Made by a program: the position numbers and the translations under genes
NCBI GenBank assembly: GCA_046481785.1
Contig: JAWOJF010000272.1
Location: forward strand, 1-21,808
DNA length: 21,808 nucleotides
Source of the DNA: JAWOJF01 sp046481785
GTDB lineage: Bacteria; Bacteroidota; Ignavibacteria; Ignavibacteriales; Ignavibacteriaceae
Direction: 5' to 3'
The notes under the pieces: generated by a model
Seen by the model: the letters and a program-made list of their open reading frames with translations, nothing else
What the model was told of the DNA's origin: nothing
The model's database searches: none
Shown: piece by piece, positions 15,487 to 21,808 of the stretch
How positions within the stretch are numbered: position 1 is the stretch's first letter
Layout of the letters: the number at the start of each line of letters is the position of its first letter

Positions 15487-16188
15487 TTATTTTTTACCTG
15501 ATCTTATCTTATGCTCATACAAAGCGTCAATTAATTCAATAGATGCTTCTTCCATATCGCCAACAAGACGATCAATTCTGGAAATGAAATAATTATAAAA
15601 CACCTGCAGAATCATAGCAACTACCAGACCGAACAAGGTAGTTAAAAGAGCAACTGATATACCATCGGCAACAATTGCGGGAGAAATTTGTGCAGCATCC
15701 CTGATAGCATCAAATGCTGTGATCATACCCTGTACTGTACCTGTAAACCCAAGCATAGGTGCAATGGTAATAAAAGTTGAAATCCAGATCAGACCTCTTT
15801 CAAGGAATCCCATTTCAATACCGCCGTAAGCCATAATTGCTTTTTCAGCAGCATCAAGACCCTCTTCAGCTCTTAATAAACCTGCGTGGAAAACAGATGC
15901 TACAGGGCCTCTTGTATTGGCACAAACTTCTTTTGCAGCTTCTACGCCGCCTTCGTCAAGCGATTTTTTTACTCTTACAATAAATTGTTTTGTATTTACG
16001 CTTGCACGTGATAATGTCCATAATCTTTCAAAACTAAATGCCAATCCTATAATAAGGCTTGCAAGGATTGGATGCATAAAAAAACCGCCTGCTTCATATT
16101 TCTCTACCAGCCAGTTTAGAGCGCCGCCTTCATTGGCTGCCTGTGCAATAACTGTTAATGTTGATGAGATGATTCCTGCTAATTCCAT
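15487..16188 (-). CDS. MotA/TolQ/ExbB proton channel family protein
   Basis: This 233-residue inner-membrane protein forms the pentameric channel of a TolQ/ExbB-type motor. It has three membrane helices at about 37-55, 131-155 and 171-200, separated by a large cytoplasmic loop. The family signature covers GLIWISTFITIAPMLGFTGTVQGMI and ISVALLTTLFGLVVAM. A strong AGGAGG lies 9 bases before the ATG. It heads the operon with two ExbD genes and is preceded by a likely sigma70-type promoter. Whether it is functionally TolQ or ExbB cannot be decided: neither tolA, tolB and pal nor tonB is nearby. Confidence 0.93.
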   Translation of the reverse strand: MELAGIISSTLTVIAQAANEGGALNWLVEKYEAGGFFMHPILASLIIGLAFSFERLWTLSRASVNTKQFIVRVKKSLDEGGVEAAKEVCANTRGPVASVFHAGLLRAEEGLDAAEKAIMAYGGIEMGFLERGLIWISTFITIAPMLGFTGTVQGMITAFDAIRDAAQISPAIVADGISVALLTTLFGLVVAMILQVFYNYFISRIDRLVGDMEEASIELIDALYEHKIRSGKK

Positions 16189-16275
16189 AAAGAGTAACCT
16201 CCTAAAATTTTATATAGTTTGATGCCAAAGGAGAGGAATAAAACTCCCATAATATTCACTAAAAAATGTCATGCT

Positions 16276-16304
16276 ACAATAAACAATTCAAAAAACAAAG
16301 TCAA
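16276..16304 (-). promoter_or_regulatory. candidate sigma70-like promoter of the TolQ-TolR-TolR operon
   Basis: On the minus strand, TTGACT (16299-16304), a 17-bp spacer and TATTGT (16276-16281) match the sigma70 -35/-10 consensus at five and four of six positions. The predicted start gives a leader of about 80 bases before the ATG at 16188. The preceding SDR gene ends at 16344, so the position fits. Confidence 0.42.
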
Positions 16305-16317
16305 TAATTTATTTGGC

Positions 16318-16343
16318 TTGTAAATCTAATAATTTTTTTACAA
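16318..16343. repeat. 7-bp inverted repeat right after the SDR stop codon
   Basis: TTGTAAA (16318-16324) and TTTACAA (16337-16343) are perfect arms around a 12-base AT-rich loop. The repeat begins at the base after the SDR stop codon and ends 13 bp before the -35 element of the TolQ promoter. There is no T-run on either side, so a terminator role is doubtful. Confidence 0.28.
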
Positions 16344-17051
16344 TTATCCTTGCATAAAGCCATTTATTTTTTGCCGCTCTGTTAGTTCTATTATATTGCC
16401 TGTTATAAAATAAAAGCTCCTGAATATATCATAAACCAGTTCCCCTATTTCTATTGGTTTTAATGACTTCTCCAGGTCCGATTCTTCCATCCATTTTCTG
16501 TTTTCGGGTGTGTCTATAATATACGGGGCTATTGCATTTGCAGTAAGATTGATATTTTTACCTTCCAGAGCTAATGTTTCAACAAGGTGAATTAATGCCG
16601 CTTTTGATAAGCCGTATACTGATTTTCCGGGTTCAGGATTTTTTCCGGTAAAAGCCGCTGTAAAACAGATTGATCCCCCTGCAGAACCTGAGACCAGTAA
16701 CGAGAAATACTTAGCCAGAAAAAAGCCGGGGATTAAGTTTATTCCAAGCATCCTGTCAAGATCATCTTTGCCCGTTTCCCATACTTTTTTCCCACCTGTA
16801 AATCCCCCGATTGAACTAAATAAGAAAAACAATTTTTCTTTAGAAGGAACAACTAAATTAAAACAATTTCTAACATTTTCTTCAATGGATAAATCTTTAA
16901 TCTCAATTTTTTCAGCATTGCCCGGAATTTCCATGCCGCTGAAATTGCGTGCAAAGAGATATATCTTATCAAAATCTTTTCCTGCAAGTGCTTTTATTAC
17001 TCCCTTGCCCAAAGATGAGTTTGCTCCAAAGATCAATAATTCTTTTTGCAT
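16344..17051 (-). CDS. SDR family oxidoreductase resembling dihydropteridine reductase
   Basis: This 235-residue Rossmann-fold protein has a nucleotide loop variant (FGANSSLGKG, about 8-17) and the SDR catalytic YGLSK. The usual catalytic Ser, 13 residues before the Tyr, is Ala, and the NNAG motif is replaced by SSIGGFTGG. These changes, plus IIDTPENRKWMEESDLEKSL near the C-terminus, match the pattern I recall for dihydropteridine reductases (AGGWAGG; DTPMNRKSMPEADF), which also lack the Ser. Such enzymes reduce quinonoid dihydropterins with NADH. The specific activity here is inference; it could be another NAD(P)H-dependent reductase. The gene starts 7 bp after the EEP-family gene and has no clear Shine-Dalgarno sequence, so translation may be coupled. 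Confidence 0.88.
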   Translation of the reverse strand: MQKELLIFGANSSLGKGVIKALAGKDFDKIYLFARNFSGMEIPGNAEKIEIKDLSIEENVRNCFNLVVPSKEKLFFLFSSIGGFTGGKKVWETGKDDLDRMLGINLIPGFFLAKYFSLLVSGSAGGSICFTAAFTGKNPEPGKSVYGLSKAALIHLVETLALEGKNINLTANAIAPYIIDTPENRKWMEESDLEKSLKPIEIGELVYDIFRSFYFITGNIIELTERQKINGFMQG

Positions 17052-17058
17052 ATAGATA

Positions 17059-18087
17059 CTATTTATTTATAATAAACTTTGCTGTTACCATGAAGTGATC
17101 GCTGTACCCGCCTAAATAATTGCTTCCGCCGTATGTGGGAACAGATGTCCCTTCATATTTACCGCTTTTAGTTAAAAGAAAATCAGGTTTAAATATACCA
17201 AATGAATTACATTCATACCGGAAATTTCCTGAAATAAAAGCCCGTGAAATTATTATCTGATCAAGCATATTCCAGTCTTCCTGGTATTTATAACTGCCTT
17301 CACCTTTTTCAAAAAGAGAAAAGGAAGTATTGAACAGGCTCGAAGAATCATTCTCTTCATTGTCAGGTGAACTGCAATTTAAAGGAACAGCACCCAGAGT
17401 TTCAGAGATTGATTTATTATTAGGCTCATCATTAAAATCTCCAATAATTAAAATCTTAGCATCAGGATTGCTCTCAAGTATTTTAGTAACCCGGTTTTTT
17501 AATGTTTCAGCAGCAGCAATCCTGTTCTTTTCAGACTCCTCAGCTCCGCCCCTTCGCGAAGGCCAGTGATTAACAAATACATAAACAGTATCTTCCTGCT
17601 TGTATAGGAGCTTAACATTTAAAATACCTCTTGTCGGATACCCATCACTTAAATGAACAGTATCGTCATGTACGGAAAGGAGTGTAAATTTATCTGCATT
17701 ATAAATTAATCCATTATCTATCCCCCTGTTGTCAGGTGATTCTGCATAAGCAGTTTTATAGTACTTATCCTTTAAATAGCCTGTAATAAGAGTATCAATA
17801 AGATGTTTATGTTCAACTTCGCATACGCCCAAAATATCAGGTCCCTTATAATTATTTGCAGTTCTTATAACTCTGGCAAGATTAAAAAATTTCTGATCTA
17901 ATTTATCATCTGTCCATTGTTTACTGCCGCCGGGTAAAAATTCTTCATCCTGTTTTATTGGATCGTCTATGGTATCAAAAAGATTTTCAACATTGTAGTG
18001 AGCAACACAGATAGTATCTTCACTACCGGGAAATGAATTAAAATATGGGATTAATAACAGGATAAATAGAGTAACGATATTTTTCAT
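17059..18087 (-). CDS. secreted endonuclease/exonuclease/phosphatase-family protein
   Basis: This 342-residue protein starts with a signal peptide (MKNIVTLFILLLIPYF) and then a single DNase I-like metal-dependent hydrolase domain. Visible motifs are YNVENLFD (Asn32), GVCEVE (Glu90, metal ligand), DNRGIDNGLIY, VNHWPSRRGG (His174), IIGDFNDEPN (Asp217, Asn219) and the C-terminal GYSDHFMV (Asp330, His331). All expected catalytic positions are filled, so it should be active outside the cytoplasm as a nuclease or phosphoesterase, perhaps for scavenging nucleic acid phosphate. The substrate is unknown. It lies 38 bp after kup and 7 bp before the SDR gene. There is no Shine-Dalgarno sequence at the ATG. 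Confidence 0.92.
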   Translation of the reverse strand: MKNIVTLFILLLIPYFNSFPGSEDTICVAHYNVENLFDTIDDPIKQDEEFLPGGSKQWTDDKLDQKFFNLARVIRTANNYKGPDILGVCEVEHKHLIDTLITGYLKDKYYKTAYAESPDNRGIDNGLIYNADKFTLLSVHDDTVHLSDGYPTRGILNVKLLYKQEDTVYVFVNHWPSRRGGAEESEKNRIAAAETLKNRVTKILESNPDAKILIIGDFNDEPNNKSISETLGAVPLNCSSPDNEENDSSSLFNTSFSLFEKGEGSYKYQEDWNMLDQIIISRAFISGNFRYECNSFGIFKPDFLLTKSGKYEGTSVPTYGGSNYLGGYSDHFMVTAKFIINK

Positions 18088-18125
18088 AATTATCAGATTA
18101 ATAAAATTTTAACAGGTTTAATAAA

Positions 18126-19982
18126 TCAGATATCCAGCCGGGTTACCACCCCATGTAATTTGTTATATGGCAGCTTGTAAAACCGGACAAACGGCGGTGT
18201 GATCTTCTTTAAGAAAGCAAAGATCTTAAATAAAAAATTTGGTGTAATTATATCTTCAACGCCATAAAAAATTACTTTTTCATTTATTCCCTGTTCTTTA
18301 AGTATGTCGGCCAGATTTAATATTTCCATATAACCGGTGTGAACCTCAAGTCCTGATAGTCCCTTTTGATGGATTTCCATTTTATTAACAGATATTCCAT
18401 AAGGACTATCAGTTGTAATTATGGAAACAAGGATATTATTCTCATAAATAATATTACCCCTTATAATACAATGAACCATATAAGGGGGAATTTCCTTAAG
18501 ACTGCGTGTAAAGAACAAAGCACTTCCGGGAATATTTTTTCCCTGGTCATATATCTGTTCATAACTGTACAGGAATGTATCAACAGGAAGAGAACGGAAA
18601 GATTTGTTCATACGTTTATTGCCGTTTGCCCATAATGTAATAACTGAAAATGGTACCAGAGCAATAATAATAGACCAGAACCCTCCATGAGGAATTTTAT
18701 CAAACACAGCAAGTAAAAAACACAGGTCAACAACATAAACAAATATTGCAACTATCATTTTAACATAATTCTTCCTGATACGGAAAATCCAGATCATAAA
18801 AATTGCACTTATAGTCATTGTTGCAGTAACTGCAAAACCGTAAGCTGCAGCCAGATTTTCAGACCTTCTAAAAAGCAAAATCATAAAAAGAACTGTTATT
18901 AATAAAACCCAGTTTACAACACCTATATAAATCTGAGATTTAATAATGCTTGATGTGTACTTCACTTTCATTAAAGGGAATATCCTGGTAGTGATACCCT
19001 GGTATACGAGTGACATTACTGCGCTTATCATTGCCTGGGATGCAATTATTGTTGCCAGCAATGTTAAGATCAAAAAAGGGACATAAAGAAACTCGGAGAA
19101 TGATTTAACCATTTCGAACAACACAAAATCAGATTTGTCATGTGTTAAAATGAACGCTCCCTGTCCGAAATAATTAACTAATAAAGCTATCAATACGAAG
19201 AACCATGCTTGTCTTATTGGTTTTGCACCAAGATGCCCCATATCCGCATACAATGCTTCTCCCCCAGTAGCACAAAGAATAACTTCACTTAATACAAAAA
19301 AGCCCGCCATTCCATTATCAATAAAAAAATCTACCGCATATAAAGGACTGACGGCTAACAGAACATTGGGACCCTTAATTAAGGAAAGAAATCCAAAAAT
19401 AAATAGGGCTGCAAACCATAACATCATTATCGGGCCAAATGAAGAAGCTACTTTATCTGTACCTTTAAACTGGAATGAAAAAAGGATAATAGTAATTATA
19501 CATGTAATTATAATAATTGTGTTGGTTTCTATATGCCCTATTGCAGGTATTAGTTCAAGCCCCTCAACCGCAGAAAGAATACTTATCGCAGGAGTAATAA
19601 CTCCGTCACCCATTAATAAAGAAACCCCTGCAAATCCTAAGAAGCCTGCAAATGCAATCTTCCTGCCTGATTTCAGGTAGCCTGAAAGCATCTCTCTCAG
19701 CACTATAATGCCCCCCTCGCCTTTTATACTTAAACTCATGGCAAGCCAGGCATATTCTATTGTAACCAAAATTATTAAAGACCAGAAGATTAAAGAGAGG
19801 ACTCCCATAAGGTTTTGCGGAGTGGGCGATGTTAGCGTAAATATTACACCGAGAGTATAAATAGGACTTGTACCAATATCACCAAATACAAGCCCCATCG
19901 CTTTTATATTTTCTTTAACAGAAAATTTTTCTTTACTAATAGATGTACCGGAATTATCTTCCGCAGATTTCCTAAGTTTCAT
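18126..19982 (-). CDS. kup: KUP-family potassium transporter
   Basis: Kup is a proton-coupled K+ uptake system of the inner membrane. The 618 residues match the family length: about 12 membrane helices up to about residue 450, then a cytoplasmic C-terminal domain. Signature stretches include MGLVFGDIGTSPIYTLGVIF near the N-terminus, GEGGIIVLREML and LLMGDGVITPAISILSAVEG. It is complete and without oddities. It starts 41 bp after the NSS transporter gene and is followed 38 bp later by the secreted EEP-family gene, with no hairpin terminator in either gap. No KtrA/TrkA-like regulatory gene is nearby. Confidence 0.96.
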   Translation of the reverse strand: MKLRKSAEDNSGTSISKEKFSVKENIKAMGLVFGDIGTSPIYTLGVIFTLTSPTPQNLMGVLSLIFWSLIILVTIEYAWLAMSLSIKGEGGIIVLREMLSGYLKSGRKIAFAGFLGFAGVSLLMGDGVITPAISILSAVEGLELIPAIGHIETNTIIIITCIITIILFSFQFKGTDKVASSFGPIMMLWFAALFIFGFLSLIKGPNVLLAVSPLYAVDFFIDNGMAGFFVLSEVILCATGGEALYADMGHLGAKPIRQAWFFVLIALLVNYFGQGAFILTHDKSDFVLFEMVKSFSEFLYVPFLILTLLATIIASQAMISAVMSLVYQGITTRIFPLMKVKYTSSIIKSQIYIGVVNWVLLITVLFMILLFRRSENLAAAYGFAVTATMTISAIFMIWIFRIRKNYVKMIVAIFVYVVDLCFLLAVFDKIPHGGFWSIIIALVPFSVITLWANGNKRMNKSFRSLPVDTFLYSYEQIYDQGKNIPGSALFFTRSLKEIPPYMVHCIIRGNIIYENNILVSIITTDSPYGISVNKMEIHQKGLSGLEVHTGYMEILNLADILKEQGINEKVIFYGVEDIITPNFLFKIFAFLKKITPPFVRFYKLPYNKLHGVVTRLDI

Positions 19983-20023
19983 TTATTGTCAGATTCCGAT
20001 ACATATATGCTTTACAATATTTT

Positions 20024-21586
20024 TTATTGCAAAATGTCCATTCTATGATTTTTTCCCCACGCTTTTCTAATCAGGTAAAACAGGAAAAGAAGAAGCAAAA
20101 GCATCATAATTCGTGCGCCCCAAATATATGGAACATTTTCCGGAACTGCATTCTCTAACAATAAGATTGGGATTGCATCATTAACTAACCACCAAACCAT
20201 AATCACAAATAAAACAACCGGTGTAATGTATTTCATTATATAATAGAATACTTTAGGAATACGGATATCGCCCCCTTCATTCATTTCTTTCCAGGCATTA
20301 TCAGCACCAAAAACCCACATAAAAAGTATGGTTTCCATTAATGCAAACACAACCAGGCCAAAAGTACCGCCCCAATAATCCATTTCATCAAGGAAGCCGT
20401 ATTTAAGGAAAAAGACTACAAACTGGACACATATTAAAACGATTAGAGCAAGGGTTGCTGTTGCTTTTTTGCGGGACATGTTAAACTCGTCCTCCATAAA
20501 AGCAATAACAGGCTGACCCATAGCAACTGAAGAAGTAATGCCTGCAAAAAACAGAAGCAGGAACCAAATAAATCCAAAAAACTGTCCGAATGGTATTTGC
20601 TGAAAAATCAGGGGCATTGAGACAAAACCCAAATCAAATGCACCGCCTGCCGCAATTTGCTGAGTCATAGCCACACCAAAAAAAGCTACCGCTGCAGGAA
20701 TTGCAATAGAACCGCCAAGCACTACTTCCGCAAATTCATTAGTTGCAGAAGTGCTTAATCCGGAAAGTGCAATATCATCCTTAGGTTTAAGGTAGCTTGC
20801 ATAAGCATGAATAGTACCCATACCAACAGATAATGTAAAAAATATCTGTCCTGCTGCAGCCAGCCACACTCCCGGGTTTCCAAGGCTGCTTAGATCAGGG
20901 TTCCAGATAAATGCCAGCCCATTTATTACTGAATTTTCAGGCTGTGCCGGGTCAGGTGTTCCAAGTGTTAAAACACGGATTGCAAGTATAACTCCAAAAA
21001 TTAATAAAGCCGGCATTGCTATCTTAGCTAATTTCTCTATTCCTCTGGATATGCCTCTGTACAAAACCAAAAAATTTATTGTAAAAGTGGCAAGCATAAA
21101 AAGGTATGAAGGAAGTACTGAAGTAAAATGATTACCGGCTTCCCTTCCCTGGAAACTGTAGAGAAAATTCCTCATTGAGTCAAAAGAGGTCTCATCAAAA
21201 TAAAGCCCAGTAAGCGAGAAAAAACTGAATGCCAGGGTCCATGATTCGATATAGGTATAATAAATCATTATTACGAGTGAGATGAATAATCCGATAGCGC
21301 CAAAGTATTTTGCCAGATTATTTTTCCAGAGAACATCAAACATACCGGGTGCACTGCCATGGCGGTATTTTCCGCCGTTCCTGCCAATTCCCCATTCAAT
21401 CCACATTAACGGAATACCAAGAATTAAAAAGAAAATAAAATAAGGGATCATAAAAGCGCCGCCGCCGTTCTGGGCTGCCTGAACCGGAAACCTTAAAAAA
21501 TTTCCGAGGCCAACTGCATTACCTGCTACGGCAAGTATTAATCCAATTCTACTTCCCCATTGTTCCCGTCCGTTGTTATCAGGCAT
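20024..21586 (-). CDS. sodium-dependent neurotransmitter:sodium symporter (NSS/SNF) family transporter
   Basis: This 520-residue inner-membrane protein belongs to the LeuT/NSS fold of Na+-coupled amino acid transporters. The first helix contains the signature AVAGNAVGLGNFLRFP, which lines the Na+ and substrate sites in LeuT, followed by GGGAFMIPYF and WIEWGIGR. About 11-12 membrane helices are visible, ending in a basic tail (RKAWGKNHRMDIL). Substrate cannot be assigned; an amino acid is usual. The ATG is supported by AGGAGAG 7 bases upstream. It is the first gene of the group that continues with kup, and its promoter should lie in 21587-21808. Confidence 0.95.
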   Translation of the reverse strand: MPDNNGREQWGSRIGLILAVAGNAVGLGNFLRFPVQAAQNGGGAFMIPYFIFFLILGIPLMWIEWGIGRNGGKYRHGSAPGMFDVLWKNNLAKYFGAIGLFISLVIMIYYTYIESWTLAFSFFSLTGLYFDETSFDSMRNFLYSFQGREAGNHFTSVLPSYLFMLATFTINFLVLYRGISRGIEKLAKIAMPALLIFGVILAIRVLTLGTPDPAQPENSVINGLAFIWNPDLSSLGNPGVWLAAAGQIFFTLSVGMGTIHAYASYLKPKDDIALSGLSTSATNEFAEVVLGGSIAIPAAVAFFGVAMTQQIAAGGAFDLGFVSMPLIFQQIPFGQFFGFIWFLLLFFAGITSSVAMGQPVIAFMEDEFNMSRKKATATLALIVLICVQFVVFFLKYGFLDEMDYWGGTFGLVVFALMETILFMWVFGADNAWKEMNEGGDIRIPKVFYYIMKYITPVVLFVIMVWWLVNDAIPILLLENAVPENVPYIWGARIMMLLLLLFLFYLIRKAWGKNHRMDILQ

Positions 21587-21808
21587 ACCTGTTCTCTCCT
21601 AAATTTTTTTGTTAAATACCGGGGTTTATGCTTAATAAAGAATATATAAAAAAATTAAAGATGAATAAATATAAGTTTCAAACAGCATACAATGCTAAGT
21701 ATTTTTTCAATTAAATAAATTATTTTAGATAAAAAATAAACTTTTGAATAATTTCATATAAGTCCCTATTTTGTCTTCGCAATTCCGAAAGATACTACCA
21801 GGTGTTAA
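21587..21808. other. AT-rich upstream region, no supported gene
   Basis: These 222 bases hold the ribosome binding site of the NSS gene (AGGAGAG at about 21593-21600) and presumably its promoter. I found no convincing -35/-10 pair or TAnnTTTG motif. A minus-strand frame is open from the window edge to a stop near 21725 (about 28 codons), which could be the tail of an upstream gene, but nothing in it is recognisable. Confidence 0.4.

Noticed and set aside
16210..16272. 20-codon minus-strand open frame between the TolQ promoter and the TolQ-like gene, as a possible leader peptide
   Set aside because: Its ATG falls at about the predicted transcription start, there is no Shine-Dalgarno sequence, and the sequence has no attenuator-like codon run.
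20009..20028. Short AT inverted repeat (CAATA/TATTG) near the NSS stop codon as a terminator
   Set aside because: Only 5 bp of A-T rich stem and no T-run; kup follows closely and is likely co-transcribed.
21748..21808. Plus-strand open frame at the right edge that might be the start or fragment of a gene
   Set aside because: About 20 codons with no start codon or recognisable motif; the window ends before anything can be judged.
1..21808. CRISPR arrays, tRNA or rRNA genes, insertion sequences, toxin-antitoxin or defence genes
   Set aside because: Looked for on both strands; no regularly spaced repeats, cloverleaf-like sequences, transposase motifs or matching protein families were seen.

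Overview
The window is a 21.8 kb piece of an AT-rich bacterial chromosome in which every supported gene (19, one cut by the window edge) lies on the minus strand. The mix of genes suggests a member of the Bacteroidota/Chlorobiota lineage, most likely an Ignavibacteria-type organism: tandem DUF3857/transglutaminase proteins, a TolQ-TolR-TolR set, an ssb gene followed by a CorC/GldE-like gene and a phosphopantetheinyl transferase, many lipoproteins, and one promoter that fits the Bacteroidota TAnnTTTG type. Purine-rich Shine-Dalgarno sequences (AGAGGA, AGGAGG) precede many starts, which is less usual in classical Bacteroidetes. This placement is inference from gene content, not a computed phylogeny.

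Transcription runs from high to low coordinates. (1) 21586-16344: a sodium-coupled NSS transporter, the potassium transporter Kup, a secreted endonuclease/exonuclease/phosphatase-family enzyme and an SDR enzyme resembling dihydropteridine reductase, closely spaced. (2) 16304-14443: a candidate sigma70-like promoter, then a TolQ/ExbB proton channel gene and two ExbD/TolR genes, ended by a clear rho-independent terminator. (3) 14430-11097: a YqeY-like protein, CvpA-family membrane protein and MutS2, tightly linked. (4) 10955-7571: biotin carboxylase and a biotin carrier protein in overlapping frames (a split acyl-CoA carboxylase alpha subunit), then an SGNH-hydrolase lipoprotein. (5) 7516-3483: a SPOR-domain lipoprotein with its own probable promoter, ssb, a CNNM/CorC-like membrane protein, a small unknown membrane protein, an MCE (MlaD-like) protein and acpS. 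The middle three are coupled by 1-bp spacing or a 4-bp overlap. (6) 3282-1: two consecutive DUF3857/transglutaminase-like exported proteins, the second truncated by the window start.

Most of this is conserved housekeeping and envelope biology. No tRNA, rRNA, CRISPR array, insertion sequence, prophage or defence system was found. I see no convincing undescribed system. The points most worth a second look are the active/inactive transglutaminase pair, the coupled unknown membrane protein next to the MCE protein, the DHPR-like SDR, the TolQ-TolR-TolR set with no TolA/TonB partner, and the terminator placed directly in front of yqeY. There is no gene-free stretch longer than 300 bases; the longest are 21587-21808 and 3283-3482.
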